DNA of 5,584 nucleotides from Spirochaeta sp. Its GTDB lineage: Bacteria; Spirochaetota; Spirochaetia; DSM-27196; SLAA01. Position numbers and translations under genes: made by a program. The notes under the pieces are model-generated. The model made no database searches, was not told the DNA's origin, and saw only the letters and a program-made list of their open reading frames with translations. Positions 1-5,584 of the stretch are shown one piece after another (within the stretch, counting starts at the first letter, position 1; every line of letters begins with the position of its first letter). Location: assembly GCA_020201015.1 (NCBI GenBank), contig JAIVHN010000098.1, forward strand, positions 1 through 5,584. Direction: 5' to 3'.

Positions 1-249
1 CGTCAGGGTGGCGGTGGCGCTTATGCCGCCGGAGCTCAGGCTGCTCGAGGTTGGGGCAATGCGCTCGGCCTGGGCAACCGCTTCAAAGCTGCGGTATGAC
101 GGTGCGTAGAACTCGACGAAGGAGTCAATAGAGGCGAGCGGGTCGTCCTTTTCTGCTTCCATGCCAAACTGGCAGCCTGCGATTGCCACTGCACCCACAA
201 TTAAGAGTCCAAGTTTGATATATGCGGAACGTCGATTTGCTTTTTTCAT
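1..249 (-). CDS. Putative outer-membrane lipoprotein, N-terminal part (runs off left edge)
   Basis: The first 83 codons of a gene that continues beyond base 1. The product starts MKKANRRS, with four basic residues in the first seven, then a hydrophobic stretch (about residues 13-25) ending in the lipobox IAGC, so Cys26 should be lipidated and become the mature N-terminus. The +2 residue is Gln rather than Asp, which in enterobacterial rules favours the outer membrane. The visible mature part is acidic at first (MEAEKDDP), then has DSFVEFYAPSYRSF and a Ser/Thr-rich stretch. I do not recognise the family, and it does not resemble PelC as I know it, although a small lipoprotein next to pelB is what PelC would be. 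ATG 249 was chosen because GAGG lies 7 nt upstream and a sigma-54-type promoter ends just before it. Lipoprotein is well supported; function is unknown. Confidence 0.85.
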   Translation of the reverse strand, partial: MKKANRRSAYIKLGLLIVGAVAIAGCQFGMEAEKDDPLASIDSFVEFYAPSYRSFEAVAQAERIAPTSSSLSSGGISATATLT

Positions 250-272
250 GCTGTCACCTCACCCTAATGTAA

Positions 273-289
273 TGCAAGAACCACGCCAA
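273..289 (-). promoter_or_regulatory. Sigma-54 (RpoN) -24/-12 promoter for the lipoprotein gene
   Basis: The minus strand reads TTGGCGTGGTTCTTGCA. Against the consensus YTGGCACG-N4-TTGCW it keeps the -24 GG (287-286), the -12 GC (275-274), the exact 12-base spacing between them and the full TTGCA block. The only differences are AC to GT inside the -24 element. Transcription would start near base 262, a G, giving a 13-nt leader that just includes the Shine-Dalgarno GAGG (260-257) before ATG 249. No convincing sigma-70 -35/-10 pair was seen in the same stretch. If real, expression needs an ATP-dependent enhancer-binding protein. Confidence 0.7.
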
Positions 290-311
290 ATCCACAGTTT
301 GGCCAGCTCTT

Positions 312-324
312 AATCAACATAATG
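312..324 (+). promoter_or_regulatory. IHF/HU-like DNA-bending site
   Basis: AATCAACATAATG matches the IHF consensus WATCAANNNNTTR at all fixed positions but one (A for the first T of TTR). It lies in an AT-rich stretch (about 309-350) at roughly -50 to -62 from the predicted start at 262, between the upstream repeats and the sigma-54 promoter, which is where IHF normally bends DNA to loop an activator onto the polymerase. A 13-bp degenerate site can occur by chance, so the support is mostly positional. Confidence 0.35.
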
Positions 325-355
325 TAAATGTCTATGAAGTAGTAACTTATTCACA

Positions 356-365
356 GGCACGTGCC
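356..365. repeat. Perfect 10-bp palindrome GGCACGTGCC
   Basis: A perfect palindrome with a CACGTG core, at about -95 to -104 relative to the predicted sigma-54 start. It is followed directly by overlapping short palindromes GCCGGC, CGGCCG and CCGCGG (363-373). It could be a repressor operator or simply GC-rich self-complementary sequence. No regulator can be named. Confidence 0.4.
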
Positions 366-374
366 GGCCGCGGT

Positions 375-399
375 AAAAAGACTGCCGCAAGGGCACGGC
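375..399 (-). terminator. Weak Rho-independent terminator candidate after pelB
   Basis: Read on the minus strand, GCCG (399-396) can pair with CGGC (387-384) around an 8-nt loop, followed after AGT C by a run of five T (379-375). The stem is only 4 bp, with one outer C-G pair possible past a mismatch, so it would be inefficient. It lies about 75 nt beyond the pelB stop and upstream of the lipoprotein promoter, where a terminator separating the two units would be expected. Confidence 0.3.
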
Positions 400-403
400 T
401 GGG

Positions 404-420
404 GTATGCGTTGTGCATAC
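404..420. repeat. Inverted repeat GTATGC-N5-GCATAC
   Basis: Six-base arms GTATGC (404-409) and GCATAC (415-420) are separated by GTTGT. The right arm is also part of the first 16-bp direct repeat (414-429), so the two elements overlap. The GCATAC half-site also occurs at 433-438 and 455-460. No T-run follows on either strand, so it reads as a DNA-binding site rather than a terminator. Confidence 0.5.
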
Positions 421-429
421 TTCATGCAG
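414..429. repeat. 16-bp direct repeat, copy 1 (candidate activator site)
   Basis: TGCATACTTCATGCAG, identical to 454-469. The first 15 bases form an inverted repeat, TGCAT-ACTTC-ATGCA, centred on base 421, typical of a dimeric helix-turn-helix operator. The centre is about 159 bp upstream of the predicted sigma-54 start, inside the usual range for upstream activating sequences of enhancer-binding proteins. Confidence 0.6.
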
Positions 430-453
430 CCTGCATACCTTATCTGTGCAAGA

Positions 454-469
454 TGCATACTTCATGCAG
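454..469. repeat. 16-bp direct repeat, copy 2 (candidate activator site)
   Basis: Exact second copy of the 414-429 element, TGCATACTTCATGCAG, centred on base 461, 40 bp or close to four helical turns from copy 1 and about 199 bp upstream of the predicted start. It ends 3 bp before the pelB stop codon, so pairs of sites fill the gap just beyond pelB. Identity over all 16 bases, while the sequence between the copies differs, suggests selection. Confidence 0.6.
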
Positions 470-472
470 TCA

Positions 473-3400
473 CTACCGTGATAGGAGGCGGAAGTTGCGC
501 GCAACAACGCCCAGGGTGAGTCCAAAGTCGTAATACCCGCCATCATTGGGAAAAGAGCCGCTTTCATCTAACTCCAGTACTCGGCTCCCTGAAAGTCCAA
601 GCTGGAACGCAACATTGGTGCGGGTTAGTTCTGCCGTTAGGCGAGCCACACCCCGTATCGCAGGGTTGTCGGGATCAAACGAAAAGCTTTGTTCATAGTA
701 TCCGGCGTACGCAGAGCCGGAAACACCCCAACTGGTGTCCACCCCAAGCGCTCTGTACAGCTGCCCGTCCAGGCGTACACCGGACTCAAACACGGCGTCC
801 GGCTGGTAGTACCACTGTCCGGCGTCACCTTCGTAGTCTTCAAACCCAAAGACAGCGGCAAGCCCGAGTCGCGTGAAGGGCTCGCTCCGCCGAATGAGTG
901 AGTACCGGAAGTCCTGGTCTACCCGGTAGCGGGTGCCCTCAACGCTTAGACCGTCCACAATAGTATCTGCCTCAACGCCGGTGCGTTGGGAGTAGCGTGA
1001 CCAGATTGGATGCGTTCGTGACTGGAGGTTCCAGCTCAGGTCTGCGTTGAGATAATGAGAGCGGAAGTAGGGGCGGCCGAGTCGTGATGTCTCAACCGGG
1101 ATATCCTGCGCTGGCGAGAATGTGCCAAAGCGATATCGGCTGGCGAAGAAGAGTTCGTTGCTTCGTGCGGTCACCCGCACTCCCGGTTCGGGTTGGAACC
1201 CGTAACTGCCAAAGTAGTCGGCCGCGTCCCAGGTATCGGCTAGCAATCCGCCTTGTATCGAGGAATAGTATAGGTTGTGTGCTACAAAGCGCGCACCGAG
1301 CGTAGGTTCAATGAGAACCTGCTCGCCACGAAAACTGATTGGCAGCCCGACATGGAGGAGGTGCTCTTGGTAAGCCAGGCGTTGAATCACCGAGATCTGC
1401 AATGAGTCCTCTTCTGGGCCCACAAAACTTGCCGGTATCTTGGCTCGCACGGTTGTGGTCTCAAGGCCAGCCCGCACGCTGTAGCGCGAATTAACTCGCC
1501 AAAGATATTCTAGTGTGCTGCGTGTCTGGATTCGTTGAGCCTCGGTTATCATGCGGGTTTCGGCCTGGAGTTGGTCGGAATAACTGCGCGCAATCTCGTT
1601 ATGAAGCACCACAGTATTGCGAAAGGTCGGGTCTGCGGCGTGGATTCCGGCAAACAAGTTCTGTGACCGCCGCCAATTGCCAAGGCGTCTGTAGGCCTGG
1701 GCAAGGGTGTATAGGGTGTCCAGGTTGTCTGGGTCGACGACACGCACCAGTTCCAACTGTTGCACGCCAAGCGAAATATCGTCGGAGTCTATGTAGAGAC
1801 GGCCCAGACGCGTTCGTTCGGCCGCCGTTTTGGTTTGCAGATAATAGAGGGCAAGCTCGGTGCCAAGGGTGCTGAGCTGCTGGAGTGTTTCAATGTGTGC
1901 TTCCAGCTCTTGCAGCTTTGCCGAAATGTTTCCGGTAAGTTCAGCAGCACGGGTGTCCGCGGCCGCGGCCGTTTCAAGACTGAAGGCTGCCGGATTGGGA
2001 AGGGGCCCTTCAACTTCATCAACCCCTGCGGCTCGACGGATCGAATTGCGGAAAAGTTCAGCAAATGTGAGCAGGTCGGTAGGGCGGGTTTCGGCCTCGT
2101 CAACAATGAGACCTTCGAGTGTACCCCACATGGCAAGAGCGGTGCGGGGATCACCGGCATTCAACATGAGTAGGGGCGCGGTCTCTCGTCGTAGAACTCT
2201 GCGCCCTGCCTCGCTCGTACCAGCTGGCAACTCTATGCGACGAGGTAGTTCCCGGGGATCATGCTCGCGATCCAAAATCCCGGTCATAAGGGCCTTGGTA
2301 CGGAGGCTTCCTACAACATCCTCAGCAGAACTTAGCTCCGCTGCAAGGATACTAACTGGTGCCGACCAGTTTCGAGACTCTACAATTGCCGTGAGTTCCG
2401 CCTCACGCTCCTCTAGTAAGAGCCGTGCCTCACTCATTCGAGCTGGCACTGTTGTATCATAGAGGCGGAGCGCTGACTCGGCAGTGCTCACTTCGTTCAT
2501 AAGCCGTGTGAGAATCTCGGTTGCACGTGTTTGCACCTCAGTTAGGTCGGCGTCCTCCTGTTCGGCAAGCCTCCTGTACTCGCGGAGAGTGTCCTGAAGC
2601 TCGGGTCGTAGGCGGGAAACCTCGAACAGCTGGTGACGAAAAACTAAGCGCGCTATGTGAGTGTGGATAGCGTCCCACAGGTACCCTTCGTCCTCGTGCC
2701 AGCTTTGGTGTAGTGCCTGCTGTGTCTGAAGCGCAAGTTGGTTGCGAAATACCCGAATCCCCTCGCTGCGTCGCCCAATCCAAAAGTAGGTTTGGGCAAG
2801 CTCCGATCTGCGACTGAGATCTTCCGGATTTTCTAGAACCGCGGTTTCATACCGCGCAATCAGTTCATCTCGTAGGGTGTAGCGTCGCTCCACACGCGCG
2901 AGGGCATCGGCCGCGTCCGGTATCGCTTGCTCAAGCTCACGGTGTAGCTCGCGCGCGGCTGCTACATCGCCCTGCGCATATGCTGCATCCAGAAGTTGCT
3001 GGGCTAGTTCATGTGACTGTGGAAAGGTGGATCGCATGGTGCGGAGGAAGACCTCTTCCCTGCTTGGGTCGGCGTTTGCCCGGTACTCGGCAGCCAGGAG
3101 CAGCGCCTCGTCTACCGTGCTTGCCCGCGACTCGGCGCGGTTGAACAACTCCCGGGCTCGATCCTCTCTGGCACCCCAGAGATAGGTGTACCCAAGATTA
3201 GCCAACAGTTGAATGGTATTGGGGTGGTGGTCGAGTCCTGCCAAATAGTACTGCTCGGATGCACCGAGGAAGCCGTTCCATGCGGCAATCTTGCCAGCCT
3301 CTAGAAAGCTATTCAGTTTCTGCGGGTCACTTGAGACCAGCGCCCAGTAGGCCCCAAGGGCCCCGTCGATATCGCCCTGCCAAATTCTATTGCGAGCCAA

Positions 3401-4150
3401 GAGTTGCAGAATCTCCGGGTGCGCCGGATTAAGCACCTGGGCACGATTGAGGTAACGGATAGCGTTGATATGGTCGCCAACTGAGGTGTACAGGTGAGAT
3501 AGCTGAATGTAAGCATTGAGATCGGTCGGTTCGTCACGTAATCGAATGAGCAGATCCTCAATGCTATCTGGCTCTTCTTGGAGCTGACCTTCACTCGGTA
3601 GAAAACCGACTTCAGTGCCGACAGGCACCAAGATTAGGCGGTCAAGATACAGAAAAAAGCGGGAGTCGTAGCGTCGGCGCTCGTCGACACTCACCCGTAG
3701 CACCTGTTGGCCTGCTTGTAGCTCAATACTCCCGACCCGAACCCATTGATATGGGCTGGAGTAGAATGGGCCTACAGCGACTGTTTCGGCGTATACAGTC
3801 TTAAGAACTTCGTTGTTGAGGATCAACTGAAAGGGTGACCCGTATGAGGGAAGAAAAGGATCCTCGGCTCCAGGCCTGGACCCGCCGTACCACAGCATGT
3901 ACTCACCGGCCTGTTCCGTTGAGAAGACAAAATCGGCGTAGTATGGGTCGGCACTGAGGAGTGTCGGTTGGTTCAGCTGTAGGCCAAGGTTGCCTCCCAA
4001 GCCATACAGCTGTATAGGCTCCGGTGAAAAGTTGGTGGAAATTGCATCCTGACCTTCAATAATTATAGGTGATTGCCCCGGCAACACCGCCGCCGGAACG
4101 AACAAGAGCAAGGCTGCAAACAGGCAGCTAAGGGCAACACTTTTTGTCAT
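473..4150 (-). CDS. pelB: PelB-type TPR/beta-barrel outer-membrane polysaccharide exporter with an N-terminal CBM-like domain
   Basis: A 1225-residue protein predicted to carry Pel-like polysaccharide across the periplasm and outer membrane. In Pseudomonas, PelB (about 1190 residues) combines a TPR scaffold with a C-terminal barrel and works with PelA and PelC. Here: signal peptide about 1-25; a beta-sandwich about 29-178 with CBM6/35-like features (IIEGQDA, AGEYMLWY, QLILNNEV, IELQAGQQVLRV, LYLDRLILV); TPRs about 210-344, including DLNAYIQLSHLYTSVGD and NTIQLLANLGYTYLWGA, and again near 384-476; a charged, helix-rich section about 510-765; two TPRs about 777-842 (DNLDTLYTLAQAYRRLGNW); and an aromatic-rich beta-barrel about 873-1219 with alternating strands such as YDFGLTLGVVARNF. 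The frame stays open upstream, but ATG 4150 is the start: GGAG lies 5 nt before it and the signal peptide begins there. The stop is TAG. Transcribed divergently from the pelD-like gene. The TPR-plus-barrel architecture is clear; the Pel assignment leans on the neighbour. Confidence 0.72.
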   Translation of the reverse strand: MTKSVALSCLFAALLLFVPAAVLPGQSPIIIEGQDAISTNFSPEPIQLYGLGGNLGLQLNQPTLLSADPYYADFVFSTEQAGEYMLWYGGSRPGAEDPFLPSYGSPFQLILNNEVLKTVYAETVAVGPFYSSPYQWVRVGSIELQAGQQVLRVSVDERRRYDSRFFLYLDRLILVPVGTEVGFLPSEGQLQEEPDSIEDLLIRLRDEPTDLNAYIQLSHLYTSVGDHINAIRYLNRAQVLNPAHPEILQLLARNRIWQGDIDGALGAYWALVSSDPQKLNSFLEAGKIAAWNGFLGASEQYYLAGLDHHPNTIQLLANLGYTYLWGAREDRARELFNRAESRASTVDEALLLAAEYRANADPSREEVFLRTMRSTFPQSHELAQQLLDAAYAQGDVAAARELHRELEQAIPDAADALARVERRYTLRDELIARYETAVLENPEDLSRRSELAQTYFWIGRRSEGIRVFRNQLALQTQQALHQSWHEDEGYLWDAIHTHIARLVFRHQLFEVSRLRPELQDTLREYRRLAEQEDADLTEVQTRATEILTRLMNEVSTAESALRLYDTTVPARMSEARLLLEEREAELTAIVESRNWSAPVSILAAELSSAEDVVGSLRTKALMTGILDREHDPRELPRRIELPAGTSEAGRRVLRRETAPLLMLNAGDPRTALAMWGTLEGLIVDEAETRPTDLLTFAELFRNSIRRAAGVDEVEGPLPNPAAFSLETAAAADTRAAELTGNISAKLQELEAHIETLQQLSTLGTELALYYLQTKTAAERTRLGRLYIDSDDISLGVQQLELVRVVDPDNLDTLYTLAQAYRRLGNWRRSQNLFAGIHAADPTFRNTVVLHNEIARSYSDQLQAETRMITEAQRIQTRSTLEYLWRVNSRYSVRAGLETTTVRAKIPASFVGPEEDSLQISVIQRLAYQEHLLHVGLPISFRGEQVLIEPTLGARFVAHNLYYSSIQGGLLADTWDAADYFGSYGFQPEPGVRVTARSNELFFASRYRFGTFSPAQDIPVETSRLGRPYFRSHYLNADLSWNLQSRTHPIWSRYSQRTGVEADTIVDGLSVEGTRYRVDQDFRYSLIRRSEPFTRLGLAAVFGFEDYEGDAGQWYYQPDAVFESGVRLDGQLYRALGVDTSWGVSGSAYAGYYEQSFSFDPDNPAIRGVARLTAELTRTNVAFQLGLSGSRVLELDESGSFPNDGGYYDFGLTLGVVARNFRLLSR

Positions 4151-5506
4151 ACAAACTCCAGTATACCGTATCTCGCCATTCTTCCGCTGGTAGCGCTTTC
4201 CGCGGGGTTCATTGCCGCTCTTGCTGCCGCAGTAGGAGCACTGCTCTGGGTTGCTGTGCTTGGCCCCTTGGTAGTCGTTTGGTTGGATCTGCCAGCAAGT
4301 ATTCGGGCGCTCGAGCTGATCCCGGTTGGTGCGCGCTACGCGGCAGTGGTGTTGTCGGTGAGTTCGGCTGTTGTGCTGTCTCGCATCCGGCGGCTGCAGT
4401 CCGAGCTCGAGCGTACCCAACAGAAATCTCGCCAATTGGAAGGCGAGGTGGATTCTGTGCGACACGAAGCGCAGGCACTCACCTTGAGCCTTCGTACTGT
4501 GAACAATCGAATTGCCACGGAGCTATCCAGCATTACCATTATGTACGAGCAGATGCAGCGGTTGCAGTCTCTTGATCAGCGGGAGGTTCTGGATGCAACT
4601 CTTGCAGGAGTACGTTTGATTACCGGAGCAACAAGCTGTGTTATTTACCGGTTCCATGAGCAGTCACTCAAGCTCCGCCGTCTTGCGGTATGGCCCGCGC
4701 GCGATGAATCATGGTACTCGGAGAGCCTGACAGTGGCCTCAACCATACCGGGGCACGTGATCCGAACCGGGCGCCCCTTTTCTATTCGAGAGTTCGTGGA
4801 CCAGCCGGAACTGCGCAGTATCGACGATCAACGAACAATCATATGCACTCCAATTGTGGTGCGCAACCAGATCTGGGGTGTTCTTAGTATTGGAAGGCTG
4901 CCCTTCATACGGTACAACGAGTACGCTGAGAAAGGGTTACAGGTCGTCGCTGCCTTAGCGGCTCCGGCACTTGAGCATGCCATGCCGTCCGCCGGAGGGA
5001 ATCAACGAGCTGCTGAACCGGATGATCGAATGCGGATGGCAGGAGGTGAGGGGGAGATTGAATCTCCGGTGTTGCCGTACGAGCAGCTTCACACAACCTT
5101 GGAAGAACAGACTCGGGTTGCTGAGCAACTTCGTTACCATATCGCCCTGATCCTCATTGAGCTACAAACCCACCTGCCGGAAGATGAGTCCGTGATTCTG
5201 TGCGAAACTGTGGGGGCAGCCATTGCTCACACTGCCGGAACAAGCTCCTCCATCTTTTTCTACCAACAGGCCGGACAGTTGGCCCTGGTCGCACTTGGAA
5301 CCAGTTATGACGCCACGGGGTACTTGCTCCTGCGAGTCACTGAACTGATTGGTGGTCGCGCATGGATGGTTGCCGAGGAAATGGTCCTTCCCCAAGCTGT
5401 AGTCGGATTCGGTACCAGCACACAGTGTGGTTATGATGCGACCAAGCTCATTCGGCGTGCTGAGCAGGTTCTGGCTTTGCAGCAGGAGATGGAGCTCGAC
5501 CTATGA
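4073..5506 (+). CDS. pelD: PelD-type inner-membrane receptor, GAF plus degenerate GGDEF, lacking the c-di-GMP I-site motif
   Basis: Numbered from TTG 4073 (477 residues). Membrane segments: about 32-71, starting IPYLAILPLVALSAGF, which resembles the second helix region of PelD as I remember it, and about 87-104. A coiled coil follows at 104-140, then a GAF domain at about 166-303 with the PelD-like ending WGVLSIGRLPF..YN...LQVVAAL, then a degenerate GGDEF domain at about 337-475 (core strands HIALILIEL, SSIFFYQQAGQLALVAL). The GGDEF signature is replaced by QAGQL (399-403), so no cyclase activity is expected. The I-site RxxD position reads TSSS (390-393). In Pseudomonas, PelD (455 residues) binds c-di-GMP there and activates Pel synthesis. 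The start is doubtful: 4073 is the first TTG but overlaps pelB by 78 bp and has only AGG at 3 nt; no ATG, GTG or TTG follows in frame until GTG 4256, inside the membrane region. A rare start (ATA 4163, ATT 4178) or a damaged 5' end is possible. Ends in an ATGA overlap with the next gene. Confidence 0.75.
   Translation: MPRQHRRRNEQEQGCKQAAKGNTFCHTNSSIPYLAILPLVALSAGFIAALAAAVGALLWVAVLGPLVVVWLDLPASIRALELIPVGARYAAVVLSVSSAVVLSRIRRLQSELERTQQKSRQLEGEVDSVRHEAQALTLSLRTVNNRIATELSSITIMYEQMQRLQSLDQREVLDATLAGVRLITGATSCVIYRFHEQSLKLRRLAVWPARDESWYSESLTVASTIPGHVIRTGRPFSIREFVDQPELRSIDDQRTIICTPIVVRNQIWGVLSIGRLPFIRYNEYAEKGLQVVAALAAPALEHAMPSAGGNQRAAEPDDRMRMAGGEGEIESPVLPYEQLHTTLEEQTRVAEQLRYHIALILIELQTHLPEDESVILCETVGAAIAHTAGTSSSIFFYQQAGQLALVALGTSYDATGYLLLRVTELIGGRAWMVAEEMVLPQAVVGFGTSTQCGYDATKLIRRAEQVLALQQEMELDL
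4156..4159 (-). promoter_or_regulatory. Ribosome binding site of the pelB-like gene
   Basis: The minus strand reads TGGAGTTTGT directly before ATG 4150, placing GGAG 5 nt upstream. This decides the start against the open upstream extension, whose 105 residues are polar, His/Arg/Asn-rich and unlike a secreted protein. Confidence 0.75.
5491..5494 (+). promoter_or_regulatory. Ribosome binding site for the gene starting at 5503
   Basis: GGAG within the last codons of the pelD-like gene, 8 nt before ATG 5503. Its position supports the ATGA-overlap start and translational coupling to the upstream gene. Confidence 0.6.
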
Positions 5507-5584
5507 GTGAGTCTAAGAAAAGCCGTGCGAAGTGGACGTGCTTTACGTACTACCGGCTGGAGGGGATAGGCCCCTTCCCTCGAA
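5503..5584 (+). CDS. Unidentified protein downstream of pelD, N-terminal fragment
   Basis: ATG 5503 overlaps the TGA of the pelD-like gene (ATGA), and GGAG lies 8 nt upstream, so the two are almost certainly co-transcribed and translationally coupled. Only 27 complete codons are visible: a polar, basic start MSESKKSRAKW, then CFTYYRLEGIGPFPR. There is no signal peptide in the visible part. In Pseudomonas pelE (membrane plus TPR protein) follows pelD, so PelE is the positional guess, but nothing in these residues confirms it. The start does not look like PelF, whose N-terminus carries a glycosyltransferase GTYPY-type motif. Confidence 0.6.
   Translation, partial: MSESKKSRAKWTCFTYYRLEGIGPFPR

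Noticed and set aside
414..469. Possible CRISPR or attachment-site repeats
   Set aside because: Only two copies, 24 bp between them, no third unit, no integrase or cas genes in view. An operator pair explains them better.
310..567. 85-residue minus-strand open frame over the pelB end and the gap
   Set aside because: It overlaps the pelB 3' end in another frame, runs across the repeat cluster and has no recognisable features.
1860..2462. 200-residue plus-strand open frame opposite pelB
   Set aside because: Ser/Arg-rich composition without domains, fully antisense to clearly coding sequence, with no ribosome site seen. A shadow of the real gene.
4042..4069. TTGCAT-16-TATAGG on the plus strand as a promoter for the pelD-like gene
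   Set aside because: Only 3 of 6 and 4 of 6 matches to consensus. It lies inside the antisense pelB coding sequence, and the start at about 4076 would be downstream of the TTG at 4073. Too weak to annotate.
4160..4165. TATACT on the minus strand as a -10 box for pelB
   Set aside because: Transcription would begin about 2-3 nt before ATG 4150, after the GGAG ribosome site, and there is no -35-like hexamer at 16-18 nt upstream. The match is probably chance, so the pelB promoter remains unlocated.
4151..4465. 105-residue upstream extension of the pelB reading frame
   Set aside because: The extension is the antisense of the pelD-like gene, polar and His/Arg/Asn-rich. The signal peptide and ribosome site mark ATG 4150 as the true start.
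4814..4825. RSID (residues 248-251) in the PelD-like protein as the c-di-GMP RxxD motif
   Set aside because: It lies in the GAF domain, about 150 residues before the GGDEF-equivalent position, so it cannot be the canonical I-site. RxxD is common by chance.

Overview
The window looks like part of a Pel-type exopolysaccharide locus from a diderm (Gram-negative type) bacterium of medium-high GC content. It carries a predicted outer-membrane beta-barrel protein and a lipoprotein with an outer-membrane-compatible signal, which requires two membranes. The lineage cannot be fixed from the sequence. A spirochaete or another non-proteobacterial diderm is a guess, prompted by the unusual gene arrangement.

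Layout from left to right. Positions 1-249 (minus strand) hold the first 83 codons of a lipoprotein gene that runs off the left edge. Positions 250-472 are a regulatory intergenic region. Read on the minus strand it holds, in order towards the lipoprotein gene: two identical 16-bp direct repeats, each with an internal inverted repeat (454-469 and 414-429); a weak terminator-like hairpin (375-399); a perfect 10-bp palindrome (356-365); an AT-rich IHF-like site (312-324); and a correctly spaced sigma-54 -24/-12 promoter (273-289). This is the classical order of an enhancer-dependent promoter.

Positions 473-4150 (minus) encode a 1225-residue protein: a signal peptide, a CBM6/35-like beta-sandwich, TPR helices, a long charged helical section, more TPRs and a C-terminal beta-barrel. 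I identify it as a PelB-type secretin. Positions 4073-5506 (plus) encode an inner-membrane protein with N-terminal membrane segments, a coiled coil, a GAF domain and a degenerate GGDEF domain. I identify it as a PelD-type receptor. Its N-terminal end overlaps, or lies directly against, the divergent pelB start. At 5503 a third plus-strand gene starts with an ATGA overlap and leaves the window after 27 codons. It sits where pelE would be expected, but its product cannot be recognised.

In Pseudomonas, PelD binds c-di-GMP at the inner membrane and activates polymer synthesis, and PelB, with PelA and PelC, exports the polymer through its TPR scaffold and barrel. Three things differ here. pelB and pelD are divergent rather than in one pelABCDEFG operon. 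The PelB-like protein has an extra putative carbohydrate-binding module in front. The PelD-like protein has lost the RxxD inhibitory-site motif that contacts c-di-GMP.
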